Part shown: positions 27,095 through 36,999 of the stretch, in pieces | Position numbering within the stretch: position 1 is the stretch's first letter | How the letters are laid out: each line of letters starts with the position of its first letter | DNA from: Planctomycetaceae bacterium | GTDB lineage: Bacteria; Planctomycetota; Planctomycetia; Pirellulales; Pirellulaceae | Length of the DNA: 64,000 bases | Direction of reading: 5' to 3' | NCBI GenBank assembly: GCA_018660825.1 | Contig: JABJJO010000045.1 | Location: 17,505-81,504 of the forward strand | Notes under the pieces: generated by a model | The model's input: the letters and a program-made list of their open reading frames with translations, nothing else | What the model was told of the DNA's origin: nothing | Databases searched by the model: none | Translations under genes and position numbers: made by a program

Positions 27095-27550
27095 CAATTC
27101 AAAGATGACTTCCACTTCCGTGGTAATATTTCCAGGTAACGAGCCCATGCCGACGGCACTGCGCGCACCAACGCCGTTGTCGGGACCAAAAACCTCAGCC
27201 ATTAAATCGCTGAACCCATTGATGACTTGGGGGTGTGTGGAAAAATCTGCCGTACAGTTCACCATGCCGAGAGTTTTAACGACACAACGCACTCGGTCGA
27301 GGCTACCAAGATTTGCTCGCAGCGTTGCTAAAATCGCAAGGCCAACTTGCCGAGCTGAATCATAGCCGTATTGTTCATCCACTTCAGAGCCAACTTTTCC
27401 TGTCATCATCGTGTCGTCCGCTTTAAGAGGACCGTGACCAGACACGTAGCACATATTGCCGGTGATTAAGACAGGTTTGTATACACCGCCAGGCTTTGGA
27501 GCGGTTGGTAATTCTAGGCCGAGTTCTTCTACACGGGCTTCTGCGCTCAT
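27080..27550 (-). CDS. RidA/YjgF family protein
   Basis: 156 aa, trimeric RidA-fold protein. Family marks are VLITGNMCYVSGHGPL, the VGLAILATLRANLGSLDRVRCVVKTLGMVNC segment and ARSAVGMGSLPGNITTEVEVIFEL with the active-site-region arginine. Canonical RidA hydrolyses reactive enamine/imine products of PLP enzymes. This copy belongs to the longer YjgF branch with a ~20-residue N-terminal extension (VEELGLELPTAPKPGGVYKP), whose activity is less certain. It lies between the convergent pheT gene and hisI and is transcribed in the same direction as hisI, 98 bases downstream of it. Confidence 0.88.
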   Translation of the reverse strand: MSAEARVEELGLELPTAPKPGGVYKPVLITGNMCYVSGHGPLKADDTMMTGKVGSEVDEQYGYDSARQVGLAILATLRANLGSLDRVRCVVKTLGMVNCTADFSTHPQVINGFSDLMAEVFGPDNGVGARSAVGMGSLPGNITTEVEVIFELNARE

Positions 27551-27648
27551 CTTCTGGTCTCTCTATATATTAGTTTGCTTTTGATTGTTGTAATACTGGA
27601 ACTCTATTATCGGTACTCCGGCGCACGATGAAAGACCGGGTGGCTGTT

Positions 27649-28044
27649 TTATTTATAGACGTCTGCCGGATCAACGACTCGCTCAGCAATCACTCGGAGG
27701 CCAGCCGTCGTCACTTCTCGAAAAAAACAACTCCGATAGCCTTCGTGACAAGCGACCCCTTGTTGTTCGACGCTTAATAAAATCGTATCGCGGTCACAGT
27801 CAACGTAGATCTTCTCTACTTTTTGCACATGGCCACTTTCTTCGCCTTTGCGCCACAGTTTTTCACGGCTACGGCTGTAATAAACAGCGGTACCCGTATC
27901 GCAGGTCTCGCGGTATGCCTCTTCGTTCATATACGCCATCATCAATATTTGATGCGTTTTTGAGTCCTGTGCAATTACGGGTAGCAAACCACCGTTTTTA
28001 TTGAAATCGGGGCCCTTTGCAGAGCTTTCACATTCAGATTCCAC
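27649..28044 (-). CDS. hisI: Phosphoribosyl-AMP cyclohydrolase
   Basis: 131 aa, GTG start. HisI opens the purine ring of phosphoribosyl-AMP in histidine synthesis. The [15 protein letters not shown] opening, [33 protein letters not shown], the metal site DCDRDTILL and [14 protein letters not shown] are all characteristic. There is no HisE domain, so this is the stand-alone cyclohydrolase. No other his gene is in the window, which points to a scattered histidine pathway. The 246-base gap upstream is shared with the divergent XRE regulator gene. Confidence 0.94.
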   Translation of the reverse strand: MESECESSAKGPDFNKNGGLLPVIAQDSKTHQILMMAYMNEEAYRETCDTGTAVYYSRSREKLWRKGEESGHVQKVEKIYVDCDRDTILLSVEQQGVACHEGYRSCFFREVTTAGLRVIAERVVDPADVYK

Positions 28045-28290
28045 GTGTTTTCCCTTAAATATTGTGTTTTCACTATTCTGCGGCTAACACAAGTAAGTAT
28101 GTGGTTTTCTATCGAGGCTGTCTACCAGAAAACCGAAGCCTCCTTTTTAGATATTTTAAAAGTTTTTTGGCAAATTATCCGTTTTATAGGGAACGCGCGG
28201 AGCAGCAAGAGCATCCAACAAACACAAATAGCAATAGAAGAATCGCGAGCTGGGCAAATTTCGCATTCAAAACTATAAAGGACTTTACCT

Positions 28291-28884
28291 ATGGCGACCG
28301 CCGACATCAACTTCCACTTACTAGAAGCCATCGCACCTGCTGCATTGCGTTCTGCAATGGTAGCGAAGCGAGTTAAAGCAAATACCGCGGCTAAACCAAA
28401 GCGTTTTTCGAAAGACGTAGACCAAGCAGATCAAACGGTTAACCGCATCGCACTTGTGCGACAACAACAAGAAATGTCACTCCGTAGTGTCGCTCGCCAT
28501 ACCGGAATCGATGTGCGCACATTACGTAAGCAAGAAAAACCAACGGCAAATCTAACTCTAATCGAACTAACCAATTGGGCCGATGCGTTGGGTGTACCAG
28601 TCAAAGATCTGATTGACGCCCCTGGGCAAGGACTTGCCAGTCCCATTAAGCAACGAGCCGAGTTAATTCGCGTTATGAAAAGCGCGGTATCAATCCAAGA
28701 AAACGCTGATTGCGAGAGCATGCAAGCTTTTGCCGATACGCTCGTTAACCAGCTCATCGAATTAATGCCGGAGCTCGATGGTGTTTCCGCGTGGCCAACC
28801 TATGGTCAACGGCGCGGTTCCGAAGAAGTAGGGCGCACTGCTGAACAATATGTGCCTGTGCATGTTGCCGGCGCCGCCAGCTAA
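28291..28884 (+). CDS. XRE-type helix-turn-helix regulator
   Basis: 197 aa with a central Cro/C1-type HTH at about residues 50-115: VNRIALVRQQQEMSLRSVARHTGIDVRTLRKQEKPTANLTLIELTNWADALGVPVKDLID. It is flanked by a basic N-terminal arm (MVAKRVKANTAAKPKRFSKD) and a C-terminal helical domain of ~80 residues that may mediate dimerisation. A good Shine-Dalgarno (AAAGGA) precedes the ATG. It stands alone between hisI and metG. Target genes cannot be told from the sequence. The product looks like a conserved housekeeping regulator and not a phage repressor, since there are no phage genes around. Confidence 0.75.
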   Translation: MATADINFHLLEAIAPAALRSAMVAKRVKANTAAKPKRFSKDVDQADQTVNRIALVRQQQEMSLRSVARHTGIDVRTLRKQEKPTANLTLIELTNWADALGVPVKDLIDAPGQGLASPIKQRAELIRVMKSAVSIQENADCESMQAFADTLVNQLIELMPELDGVSAWPTYGQRRGSEEVGRTAEQYVPVHVAGAAS

Positions 28885-28911
28885 ATAGGTGCGCCGCAGC
28901 GCAAGGGCTTT

Positions 28912-28936
28912 CCCATAGGACTAATTTCCTAATGGG
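28912..28936 (+). terminator. Hairpin downstream of the XRE gene
   Basis: CCCATAGGA pairs with TCCTAATGGG (one bulged A) around a CTAATT loop, 27 bases after the stop codon. The nearest T run (GGGTTTTTT) comes ~15 bases later, so termination there is possible but the structure is not a textbook terminator. The rest of the 220-base gap before metG shows nothing else I can name. Confidence 0.4.
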
Positions 28937-29104
28937 CATAAATTGTTGGTTGGGTTTTTTCAAAACTGTAACAACTAATAGCCTTGCGAGGTTACCACTA
29001 CAGCAAAACGTCAAACCAGACACGATCACCTACTGCGGTTTTGCAAACTTGCGCTCTTCGATACAATGACGGGGATATAAAACCCGTTTCTCTTTAGTGC
29101 CCGC

Positions 29105-31240
29105 ATGTCAACACCCCGTCGCATACTCGTAACCTCCGCTTTGCCTTACGCAAATGGCCCCATTCACATTGGCCATCTCGTAGAATATATCCAAACGGAT
29201 ATCTGGGTGCGATTTCAAAAACTGCGCGGCAACGAGTGCATCTATATATGTGCCGATGACACACACGGTACGGCGATCATGATGAGCGCCCAACGCACTC
29301 AATGTACTGAAGAACAGTGGATCAAACAAATTCAACAAGAACACATGCGGGATTTCGCTGGCTTCCAAATCGAATTTGATAATTACGGCAGCACGAATTG
29401 TCCCGAAAACTATGCGCTATGCAAAGAGTTCTGGCAAGCTTTTAAGGATGCTGGGCTCATAGAACAACGTGAAGTCACCCAATTATTTGACGACCAACAG
29501 GGCATTTTCTTGGCCGATCGATTTGTCCAGGGTTCGTGCCCCCATTGCGATGCAGAAGATCAATATGGCGATAGCTGTGATCAGTGCGGAGCGACCTATA
29601 GTGCCCGCGAACTCAAGAATCCCACCAGCACGTTAACTGGCTCAGTTCCCATTGAAAAATCAGCTGACCATCTGTTTATCATGATTGAACAGTTGCACGA
29701 GTTTCTGTCAGACTGGTCACAATCGGGTGAACATTTACAAACGGAAATTGCAAACTATCTACAAGGACATTTTTTGCACGAGCCGTTGCGCGATTGGGAT
29801 ATTTCACGACCCGCTCCTTACTTTGGTTTTGAAATACCCGATCATCTAGGTCACTTTTGGTTTGTTTGGTGGGATGCACCCATTGGATATATCGCTTCCA
29901 CCCAACAATACTGCGCTCGCACCGGCGGAGATTTGAACTCATGGTGGAAAAACATCGACACGGAAATCCACCATTTCATCGGTAAGGACATCACGTATTT
30001 CCACACACTTTTTTGGCCTGCTATGCTTAAGGTCGCCGACTACACATTGCCAACAAAAGTACATATCCATGGGTTCCTTACCGTGGGTGGTAAAAAGATG
30101 TCGAAACGCGACGGCACATTCATCAAAGCCGAAACTTATCTCAAACATGTCGACCCCACATATCTCCGGTATTTTTATGCTTCCAAGTTGAATGGAAAAG
30201 TTGATGACTTGGACCTCAACATCGAAGAATTCGTTGCCAAAGTTAATTCCGATCTGGTTGGCAAAGTAGTCAACCTTGCTAGTCGGACTGCTAAATTCGT
30301 TCAAGAGCTTGGTTTGGCCACAAAGTACCCAGATGATGGAGGGCTATTTGCCCAAGGGGCCGCAGCCGGAGAGGCGATTGCTGAGGCGTATGAATCGTGC
30401 AATTACAATCTAGCCATGCGACTTATTATGGAATTGGCCGACGAAGCAAATCCATATGTGGAAACACACGAACCCTGGAAGTTGCGGAAAGATCCCGCCA
30501 GACAGGATGAACTGCAAAACATCTGTACCGTCGCCATTAATCTATTTCGACAGATCATTATCTACCTTAGCCCCGTCCTACCGGAACTAGTTGAAAAAAC
30601 AGAATCCCTACTCGGCGAACAACTCAATAGCTGGGAACAAGCCAAAATACCGCTAACGGGAAGTCCCGTTGCTAAATTTAACCACATGCTAAAACGACTC
30701 GAAAAGAAAGATCTCCAAACTATGATCGACGAAACACGTGAAGAAAACGATGCTCAAGCCGCTGACGCTGCTAAATCTATGGCTAATCCGCCTGCCGAGT
30801 CTACGGAGAATCAGCCAGCCCCTCCCGAAACGGATGATGCTGCCACGGAACCTACCGTGGACCACCCATACTCCGATAGCGATCAACCGCTTAAAGATGA
30901 ACCGTTGGCCGACGAAATTAGCTTTGATGACTTTATGAAAGTCGATCTGCGCGTTGCTCGAGTGGTTAAAGCCGAACATGTCGAAGAGGCCAATAAATTG
31001 TTGAAGTTGACCCTCAGTTTAGGTGGCGATGAAACTCGCCAAGTATTCGCAGGTATTAAACAAGCTTACGATCCAGCAGATCTAGAAGGTCGTCTCGTCA
31101 TCATGGTCGCCAACTTAGCCGCTCGAAAAATGCGGTTTGGCCTCAGTGAAGGCATGATTGCTGCCGCGGGTCCTGGTGGTGAAGAAGTATTCATGCTGGC
31201 CATCGACGAAGGCGCCCTCCCTGGGCAACGTGTGCACTAA
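29105..31240 (+). CDS. metG: Methionyl-tRNA synthetase with C-terminal tRNA-binding domain
   Basis: 711 aa, class I synthetase. The HIGH motif is at residues 21-24 (HIGH in [10 protein letters not shown]). The connective-peptide zinc site is [18 protein letters not shown], and KMSKR is at 331-335. The anticodon helix bundle follows, with the WDxPIGY segment before it ([12 protein letters not shown]). After residue ~540 there is an acidic Pro/Ala/Glu-rich linker ([20 protein letters not shown] onward), then an EMAP-type OB fold ([20 protein letters not shown] to [13 protein letters not shown]) that grips tRNA and dimerises. Domain content matches the E. coli-like long form. It is monocistronic; the next gene is convergent and 21 bases away. 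Confidence 0.96.
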   Translation: MSTPRRILVTSALPYANGPIHIGHLVEYIQTDIWVRFQKLRGNECIYICADDTHGTAIMMSAQRTQCTEEQWIKQIQQEHMRDFAGFQIEFDNYGSTNCPENYALCKEFWQAFKDAGLIEQREVTQLFDDQQGIFLADRFVQGSCPHCDAEDQYGDSCDQCGATYSARELKNPTSTLTGSVPIEKSADHLFIMIEQLHEFLSDWSQSGEHLQTEIANYLQGHFLHEPLRDWDISRPAPYFGFEIPDHLGHFWFVWWDAPIGYIASTQQYCARTGGDLNSWWKNIDTEIHHFIGKDITYFHTLFWPAMLKVADYTLPTKVHIHGFLTVGGKKMSKRDGTFIKAETYLKHVDPTYLRYFYASKLNGKVDDLDLNIEEFVAKVNSDLVGKVVNLASRTAKFVQELGLATKYPDDGGLFAQGAAAGEAIAEAYESCNYNLAMRLIMELADEANPYVETHEPWKLRKDPARQDELQNICTVAINLFRQIIIYLSPVLPELVEKTESLLGEQLNSWEQAKIPLTGSPVAKFNHMLKRLEKKDLQTMIDETREENDAQAADAAKSMANPPAESTENQPAPPETDDAATEPTVDHPYSDSDQPLKDEPLADEISFDDFMKVDLRVARVVKAEHVEEANKLLKLTLSLGGDETRQVFAGIKQAYDPADLEGRLVIMVANLAARKMRFGLSEGMIAAAGPGGEEVFMLAIDEGALPGQRVH

Positions 31241-31261
31241 AAACTGGCTGGCTCTCTGTCA

Positions 31262-31690
31262 TTACATCGATTGCTCGATGCGGTCAGCAATGATTTGTAG
31301 CATGTCGTTATGGATTCCTAACGGTGCCGTGACCACACAACACGTTTGTGGATGGTTGGCGGCGGCTGCCGAAGCGAGTGCCGGGATGTGCTCGTGCCAA
31401 TGGCGGCCGGGGGCTAAAAAGTAGGGATGCACAATAATATATTTCGCCCCGTGACTAACGCAGTTGTCATAAGCAGCGGCCAAATCTGGCTGAGCTAGTT
31501 CCATATGAGCCGGCTCAACGATTTCATAATCCTCGGATTCTTTAAAATTCTGCGCAACTGTAATAACATATTGATTGCTTTCTTCTCGGCGTGAACCATG
31601 ATCGATAATGATAATTCCAATATCAGTCGTAACAAGATCAACTGGCCAATCGCCTTGAATGTCAATTCGTTGAGGAAGAGGGTCGGTCAT
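31262..31690 (-). CDS. CbiX/SirB-like chelatase domain protein
   Basis: 142 aa single-domain member of the CbiX family, whose members insert cobalt or iron into sirohydrochlorin. The catalytic His31 lies in IIIIDHGSRREESN. The second conserved segment is VEPAHMELAQPDLAAAYDNCV, and the YIIVHPYFLAPGRHWHEHIP segment holds the second metal-binding histidines. An N-terminal extension of ~22 residues precedes the fold. No other cobalamin or siroheme gene is nearby, so which tetrapyrrole it serves cannot be told. It is convergent with metG and divergent from the ABC transporter genes. Confidence 0.85.
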   Translation of the reverse strand: MTDPLPQRIDIQGDWPVDLVTTDIGIIIIDHGSRREESNQYVITVAQNFKESEDYEIVEPAHMELAQPDLAAAYDNCVSHGAKYIIVHPYFLAPGRHWHEHIPALASAAAANHPQTCCVVTAPLGIHNDMLQIIADRIEQSM

Positions 31691-31781
31691 GATTATTGAA
31701 TGTTGCCAAAAGCGTAGCTAGTTTGTCTATGATGTGACTATTATAGTGGTTCAATAAACGTTTCCGCAAAGCCCCCCACCC

Positions 31782-32534
31782 ATGACTGCGCCTATTTCAA
31801 TGTCACAGAATCCCGCCATCACTATTGATGATCTAAGCATGCAGTACGGCGACGCTACAGTATTAGACTCTGTTTCCTGTGACATCCCCGCGGGTCAATG
31901 GGTCTCCATCGTCGGACCATCTGGCTGTGGCAAATCTACATTGTTGCGCTGCGTTGCTGGACTAACCAACCCAACCACGGGAATGGTTCAGCTTGGCGGT
32001 CAACAACCAGCTTTTGTGTTTCAAGATCCTACGCTGCTTCCTTGGCGCAGCGCTGCTGACAATATTCAATTACCGCTTGAACTCGAAGAACAATCTATGG
32101 AAAACCGGTCTGATCGGATACTACAGGTTGCGCAGTTAGTCGGACTTGACGCTACCGATATCAACAAATACCCGCGGGAACTATCGGGCGGAATGCGGAT
32201 GCGTGTCTCCATTGCTCGAGCCTTGGTGATGAAGCCTAACGCGTTGCTGCTCGATGAGCCATTTGCTGCACTCGATGAAATACTGCGACAACAACTGAAT
32301 CAAGAACTACTTCACATCTGGCAAACGCAACAAATGACGGTCTTGTTTGTAACCCATAATGTCACCGAGGCTGTTTATCTAAGTCAACGAGTGTTAGTAC
32401 TCAACGCCAACGGGACCGTGGGCGGTGATGTTGCCATTGATTTGCCCGCTGATCGAGTCCCAGCCATCCGCAATACACCTCCGTTTCTTGAAAAAACGGC
32501 CGCAGTGACTCGTATCCTACAGGAGGGTTTATGA
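31782..32534 (+). CDS. ABC transporter ATP-binding protein (nitrate/sulfonate/taurine-type importer)
   Basis: 250 aa. Walker A GPSGCGKST is at 45-53, the Q-loop is FQDPTLLPW, the signature LSGGM is at 134-138, Walker B ALLLDEP at 154-160, and the switch His192 is in FVTHN. It is closest in pattern to SsuB/TauB/ThiZ ATPases, which energise import of sulfonates, nitrate or thiamine precursors. Its stop overlaps the permease start by four bases (ATGA), and an AGGAGG just before that start lies inside its last codons. The matching binding lipoprotein gene is likely the one at 34.9 kb on the opposite strand. An in-frame ATG at 31800 is an alternative start. Confidence 0.92.
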   Translation: MTAPISMSQNPAITIDDLSMQYGDATVLDSVSCDIPAGQWVSIVGPSGCGKSTLLRCVAGLTNPTTGMVQLGGQQPAFVFQDPTLLPWRSAADNIQLPLELEEQSMENRSDRILQVAQLVGLDATDINKYPRELSGGMRMRVSIARALVMKPNALLLDEPFAALDEILRQQLNQELLHIWQTQQMTVLFVTHNVTEAVYLSQRVLVLNANGTVGGDVAIDLPADRVPAIRNTPPFLEKTAAVTRILQEGL

Positions 32535-33313
32535 AAACAAAACTCTCAATTTCGGTAGTCCTCTACCCAATTATATTTCTGTTGCTACTCTTAGCGGTGT
32601 GGCAAACTGCAGACTGGATATGGAAGATTCCTCGGATTCTGCTGCCCAGTCCTTGGGAAATCATAACGGTCTGCAGCAAGCGTATCGATGACCTATGGAG
32701 TGCTACGCTGATAACAGCCCAAGCAGCCATTTCGGGGTTTGCCTTGGCTATGGTGATTGGAACGACACTCGGCTTATTATTCTCCGTGTCAAAAGTTGCT
32801 CGCCGAGGCGTATACCCATACATGATCTTTTTGCAGACAGTTCCTATCGTCGCCATCGCCCCATTGATCATTATTTGGTTTGGGGGCGGTATGACCAGTA
32901 TTGTGATTATCGTTACCGTGATTAGCCTTTTTCCCATCGTAACAAACGTAACTACGGGCCTCCGTACTGTGGATGCGGGCCTGTTAGATTTGATGACATT
33001 GTATCAAGCAACGCCATATCAAGTTCTTTTCAAAGTACGATTACCCAATGCCATCCCCTATTTAGTCACTGGAGCAAAAATATCCAGCGGGTTGACGATT
33101 GTTGGTGCCGTCATTGGTGAATACCTGGCTGGACATGGCATCGATGAACAGGGACTAGGGTATTACATCTTTATGGGCAGCCAAAACTTTAAAACCGAGG
33201 TCTTGTTTGCGTCAATTTTTCTATCTTCGCTGCTCGGCGTGACTATGGTCACCGCTGTTGCTGTCATCAGTCGCACTCTGCTCGCTCGCTGGACTTTTCA
33301 GCTCGAACGATAA
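32531..33313 (+). CDS. ABC transporter permease (SsuC/TauC/ThiX-like)
   Basis: 260 aa with about six membrane segments, beginning VVLYPIIFLLLLLAVWQTADWIWKIPRILLPSPWEI. The BPD_transp_1 motif with the EAA-like loop (DLMTLYQATPYQVLFKVRLPNAIPYLVTGAKISSGL) contacts the ATPase, and the last segments hold GAVIGEYLAGHGIDEQGLGYYIF. It is encoded directly after, and coupled to, the ATPase. The family imports sulfonates, nitrate, riboflavin or pyrimidine precursors; the substrate here is not evident. The gene for its solute-binding partner is not adjacent but separated by the MscS-type gene. Confidence 0.9.
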   Translation: MKTKLSISVVLYPIIFLLLLLAVWQTADWIWKIPRILLPSPWEIITVCSKRIDDLWSATLITAQAAISGFALAMVIGTTLGLLFSVSKVARRGVYPYMIFLQTVPIVAIAPLIIIWFGGGMTSIVIIVTVISLFPIVTNVTTGLRTVDAGLLDLMTLYQATPYQVLFKVRLPNAIPYLVTGAKISSGLTIVGAVIGEYLAGHGIDEQGLGYYIFMGSQNFKTEVLFASIFLSSLLGVTMVTAVAVISRTLLARWTFQLER

Positions 33314-33394
33314 TCGGGCTGTATTTAATTCCCGTTGCAGTGATATACTTCGCGGCATTAAAGACACTCATTTGTTTGCTAAGCGGAAAATACA

Positions 33395-34879
33395 ATGCGG
33401 CGTACTCCCCTATATTCCTGTCGGTATCTAATCCTCTTCTTGCTAATCTGCAGTTGTACAACAACAGTTCAAGCTCAATTTTTCCCCGGATTGGGATCAC
33501 CCACTAGCAACGAAAGCGCCAATGGCGATACGGGTGGTGAGGATACGCGAACAACGATTGAAGCAGAGATTAAAGAGGTCCAGAAGAAAACAAATGCCTT
33601 CGAAAGCGAGTTGGAAAAATACCAGAGCCTCGAACAAACGTTTCGTGAAAAAATGCCTGAGTACCTGCTGACAACTCGGTTTTTGCTGGCCGACTATCAG
33701 TGGATCAGTTGCTTTATATTAGTGTTCTTAGGTTTATTTGTCGACGTAGCGGTTCGATTTCTGTTGAGCGCCTTCGTACGGTTCGCTCGAAAAGATAGCC
33801 GATTTGGCGATACAGAGTCCGATAAACTCGCCGAGCGAAAAGTTTGGAAGCCAATTGGTTTGCTAGCACAAGCAGCGACGTGGTACTACGGTTCCTGGAT
33901 CATTGGCTTCCCGTTAGGACTCATGAAAGTGCTCGCCGTCGGCTTAAAACTATTTACCGTCTTTGCCGCTGTCTGGACAACCTTTCGCATCATTGATTGG
34001 CTCGCTGGGTTTATCGCTCGCAAAGCACTTGGTACAAAAACAAAATTCGATGATTTACTCGTTCCGCTTATCCAAAAATGTTTGAAGACCTTCGCTGTCT
34101 GTACTGGCGTCGTTTTTTTCGCGGACGTGTTTGACCTCGAAGTAACCGCCATCGTTGGTGGTCTAGGGCTTGGGGGGGCGGCTCTTGCGTTTGCATCTCA
34201 GGACACACTTAGCAACCTGTTTGGTTCCCTTACCGTCTTGGCGGATCGTCCGTTTGAAATCGGCGACTGGATTGTTTCTGATGGAGTCGAAGGTACGGTT
34301 GAAAACGTTGGCATGCGAAGTACTCGAGTGCGAACTTTTTATAACTCGTTGATTACCTTGCCCAATAGTCGCCTGACGACCTCGGTGGTAGACAACATGG
34401 GTCGCCGTCAATTCCGCCGCTTCAGTACTTCCATTGGCGTGCAATATGATACAACTCCCGAGCAAATCGACGCGTTTTGTGAAGGGATTCGAGAAATCAT
34501 TCGCCGGCATCCCTACACGCGTAAAGATTATTTTCAAGTGTATTTAAACGGCTTCGGCGCGAGTAGCGTGGATATTTTGCTGTATATGTTTTTTGAATGC
34601 GGCGATTGGCCGACGGAATTACGTGAACGCCATCGTTTGCTTATTGATGTGATGAAGCTTGCCGAAAAACTTGGTGTCCAATTTGCATTTCCAACTCAAA
34701 CATTACATATGTTTCAAGAAGACAACAATGTCGACTATGCATCCTTGCACTACGATGACCCCCACTCGCACGGACAAGGTGCCGCTAGTTCTGTGGCCGG
34801 ACCACACATGTCCAGAGAAGATTATCCGCCCATTGAAGCGGTCTCTGCGAAGTCCGGGGCAGCGGAAATGGGCGGCTAG
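33395..34879 (+). CDS. MscS family mechanosensitive ion channel
   Basis: 494 aa. A signal peptide (LILFLLICSCTTTVQA) leads into a ~60-residue periplasmic coiled coil (TIEAEIKEVQKKTNAFESELEKY). Several membrane segments follow, and the MscS pore helix and beta domain are clear: AIVGGLGLGGAALAFASQDTLSNLFGSLTVLADRPFEIGDWI and VGMRSTRVRTFYNSLITLPNSRL. The C-terminal domain is FSTSIGVQYDTTPEQID and continues to FAFPTQTLHM. MscS channels open under membrane tension on osmotic downshock. An extra ~60-residue His/Ser/Gly-rich tail follows. It sits between the ABC permease (81 bases upstream) and the convergent binding-protein gene (8 bases). Confidence 0.92.
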   Translation: MRRTPLYSCRYLILFLLICSCTTTVQAQFFPGLGSPTSNESANGDTGGEDTRTTIEAEIKEVQKKTNAFESELEKYQSLEQTFREKMPEYLLTTRFLLADYQWISCFILVFLGLFVDVAVRFLLSAFVRFARKDSRFGDTESDKLAERKVWKPIGLLAQAATWYYGSWIIGFPLGLMKVLAVGLKLFTVFAAVWTTFRIIDWLAGFIARKALGTKTKFDDLLVPLIQKCLKTFAVCTGVVFFADVFDLEVTAIVGGLGLGGAALAFASQDTLSNLFGSLTVLADRPFEIGDWIVSDGVEGTVENVGMRSTRVRTFYNSLITLPNSRLTTSVVDNMGRRQFRRFSTSIGVQYDTTPEQIDAFCEGIREIIRRHPYTRKDYFQVYLNGFGASSVDILLYMFFECGDWPTELRERHRLLIDVMKLAEKLGVQFAFPTQTLHMFQEDNNVDYASLHYDDPHSHGQGAASSVAGPHMSREDYPPIEAVSAKSGAAEMGG

Positions 34880-34887
34880 TAGCTTGC

Positions 34888-35874
34888 CTATTCGTGACCA
34901 GTTGCTGTTGTAAACGCCTTGCTAACATCCAGATTTTTATCAACGAGATCAATTTCTGCTAATTGATCTCGCAGTTGCGTCCAACGTTGCTGTGTCATGT
35001 CGCCTAACTGTGCAGCAGGCATTGCATCCGGCAAGCACAAGTCCTTAAGCACGGTAGCACCATAGTCTAAAATCTCTAACCCCATCTCTTCATTTTGTTG
35101 ATGGATCGCCGCATTTGTTTTCTCGGGCGACTCTAAATACGTTTGCCATCCTTGCTTGCTTGCACGAACCATCGCTGCAACCAACTGGGGCTTAGCGTCA
35201 ACTGTATCACTACGGGTTATTAGCAAGCTCGCATAGGGATTAAACCCCAATTCCGAGACCATCAATACATGCGGGTCGCCGCCTTGCTGCTCAGCAATAA
35301 ATGGTTCGCTGAACACGTATCCTTGCTGAGCAAAATTATCGTCATTCAAAAAGACTGTCATGTTGCCTGGATAACCGACCACTCGCACACCCTCAAGTGA
35401 TAACTTTTTCTGCATATACAAAGCAAACGCTCGACCCGCACTCAAGGCCACCGTCATATTTTGCAGTTGATCCAACCGCTTGATACCAGACGACGCATGT
35501 ACCATGATACACCGCGGACTCATCTGAATTGGGGCAAACAGTGCTGTGACTTCCGCTTCTTGATTTCTTCCCGTAAGTACTTGGTCTGCATTACCAACCA
35601 CAAACGTTGTTTGATTTGCAACCAATTTTTGAATCACAGGACTTCCTGGCCCACCGGGAATGATTTCCACATCCAATCCTTCGGCAGCGAAAAATCCGTG
35701 TACCAACGCTGCATAATAACCGCCATGCTCCGCCTCCGGAAACCAATTTAACTGCAATGTCACTTTCGTAAGCGACTTGCCATCGGTGGCGGTCTCACTA
35801 CAACCAACATTCAACACTAAACTCGCCGTAACAAACAAAATCCAGCGACAAATCACTTCGAACATTTTAGACAT
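34888..35874 (-). CDS. NMT1/THI5-like ABC substrate-binding lipoprotein
   Basis: 328 aa. Lipobox LNVGC with Cys25 after a short hydrophobic leader. The SBP core begins VTLQLNWFPEAEHGGYYAALVHGFFAAEGLDVEIIPGG, the NMT1/THI5-like pattern of pyrimidine-precursor or riboflavin binding proteins (ThiY, RibY). It is followed by VGNADQVLTGR and the C-terminal lobe with FNPYASLLITRSD. It is the natural partner of the ATPase and permease 1.6-3.1 kb away on the other strand. That makes the importer gene set split by the MscS gene and by orientation. Substrate unresolved; no TPP or FMN riboswitch was seen upstream. Confidence 0.86.
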   Translation of the reverse strand: MSKMFEVICRWILFVTASLVLNVGCSETATDGKSLTKVTLQLNWFPEAEHGGYYAALVHGFFAAEGLDVEIIPGGPGSPVIQKLVANQTTFVVGNADQVLTGRNQEAEVTALFAPIQMSPRCIMVHASSGIKRLDQLQNMTVALSAGRAFALYMQKKLSLEGVRVVGYPGNMTVFLNDDNFAQQGYVFSEPFIAEQQGGDPHVLMVSELGFNPYASLLITRSDTVDAKPQLVAAMVRASKQGWQTYLESPEKTNAAIHQQNEEMGLEILDYGATVLKDLCLPDAMPAAQLGDMTQQRWTQLRDQLAEIDLVDKNLDVSKAFTTATGHE

Positions 35875-35985
35875 TTATTAACTCAAAACTGAAAAAGCTA
35901 CACTCTTTTAACAGATAAACGGTACACATCGTTAGTCATTATAGGGTATCATCTAAGGAGTAGACATTTTTTCGGAGATTTGATC

Positions 35986-36999
35986 ATGGAACATATTATA
36001 GGTTTAGAGGGTGGTGGTTTCGAAGTCTTTTTGTTCGTTATCTTGGGGTTCGGGGGCATCGTCGGCTTAGTCGTATTCATCATCGCATTGAAATATGGCG
36101 CGCTTTGGTTCGAGGGCTTTAATTGTGGGGCACGAATTGGATTGCTTGAACTCGTAACTATGGGGTTCCGACAAGTAGATCAAAAATCCATGATGAGGGC
36201 TAAAATCCAAGCGGTTCAGGCTAATCTACCGACCGAAGCGAACGCTCGCGGCGATACGGTCCTCGACGGTAGCATTGTCACCACTCAACGACTTGAAGCA
36301 CATTACTTAGCCGGCGGCAATATATTACGAGTCGTGGAATCGTTAGTTGCTGCCAATAGTGCTGGCATCGATCTTGAATTTGATCAAGCCGCAGCGATCG
36401 ACCTTGCTGGACGAGATGTCGTGGACGCTGTTCGTACCAGTGTCGAACCTAAAGTCATTCATTGCCCCGACCCAGAACGCAGCGGGAAAACGTTTTTGAG
36501 CGCTGTCGCTCGTAATGGCGTCGAGCTAAAAGTACGAGCTCAAGTTACCGTGCGTACCAATCTTGCGCAATTGATTGGGGGAGCAACAGAAGAAACCATT
36601 ATTGCTCGAGTCGGTGAAAGCATCATCTCCTCAATCGGATCCGCCGATGGGCATGCCGCTGTACTTGAAAATCCAGACATGATCACCAAGGCCGTACTAG
36701 AACGAGGTTTAGATTCACAAACCGCTTTTGAAATTGTCTCGATTGATATTGCTGATGTTGATGTCGGCGAAAATATCGGATCGCGATTACAAGCAGATCA
36801 AGCGGAGGCTGATACGCGGGTCGCGCGTGCTCAAGCTGAACAACGTCGAGCCGAGGCTATCGCCGTTGAACAGGAAATGAAAGCAGATGTTGTCGCCAAT
36901 CGGGCCAAGCTAGTACTCGCGGAAGCCCAAGTGCCGCTGGCAATGGCCACCGCATTCCAATCCGGAAAAATTGGATTCGCTGAAGGATCTCCATCGTGA
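35986..36999 (+). CDS. floA: Flotillin-like protein FloA
   Basis: 337 aa. The start at 35986 is set by GGAG eight bases upstream; the TTG at 35980 in the ORF track is too close to it. One or two membrane segments ([21 protein letters not shown]) are followed by a Band-7/SPFH-like domain and the FloA signature stretches [49 protein letters not shown] and [39 protein letters not shown]. It organises functional membrane microdomains in Bacillus. The C-terminal helix is Ala/Glu-rich and likely oligomerises. Its stop overlaps the next gene's GTG start by four bases (GTGA), so the SUMF1-domain protein is translationally coupled. Confidence 0.92.
   Translation: MEHIIGLEGGGFEVFLFVILGFGGIVGLVVFIIALKYGALWFEGFNCGARIGLLELVTMGFRQVDQKSMMRAKIQAVQANLPTEANARGDTVLDGSIVTTQRLEAHYLAGGNILRVVESLVAANSAGIDLEFDQAAAIDLAGRDVVDAVRTSVEPKVIHCPDPERSGKTFLSAVARNGVELKVRAQVTVRTNLAQLIGGATEETIIARVGESIISSIGSADGHAAVLENPDMITKAVLERGLDSQTAFEIVSIDIADVDVGENIGSRLQADQAEADTRVARAQAEQRRAEAIAVEQEMKADVVANRAKLVLAEAQVPLAMATAFQSGKIGFAEGSPS

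Noticed and set aside
28045-28278. 77-aa and 104-aa ORFs in the hisI-XRE gap
   Set aside because: They overlap each other in different frames, lack ribosome-binding sites and family features, and sit in an AT-rich divergent intergenic region.
31262-35874. TPP, cobalamin or FMN riboswitch near the CbiX and ABC genes
   Set aside because: I looked for conserved core strings upstream of 31782, 31690 and 35874 and saw none.
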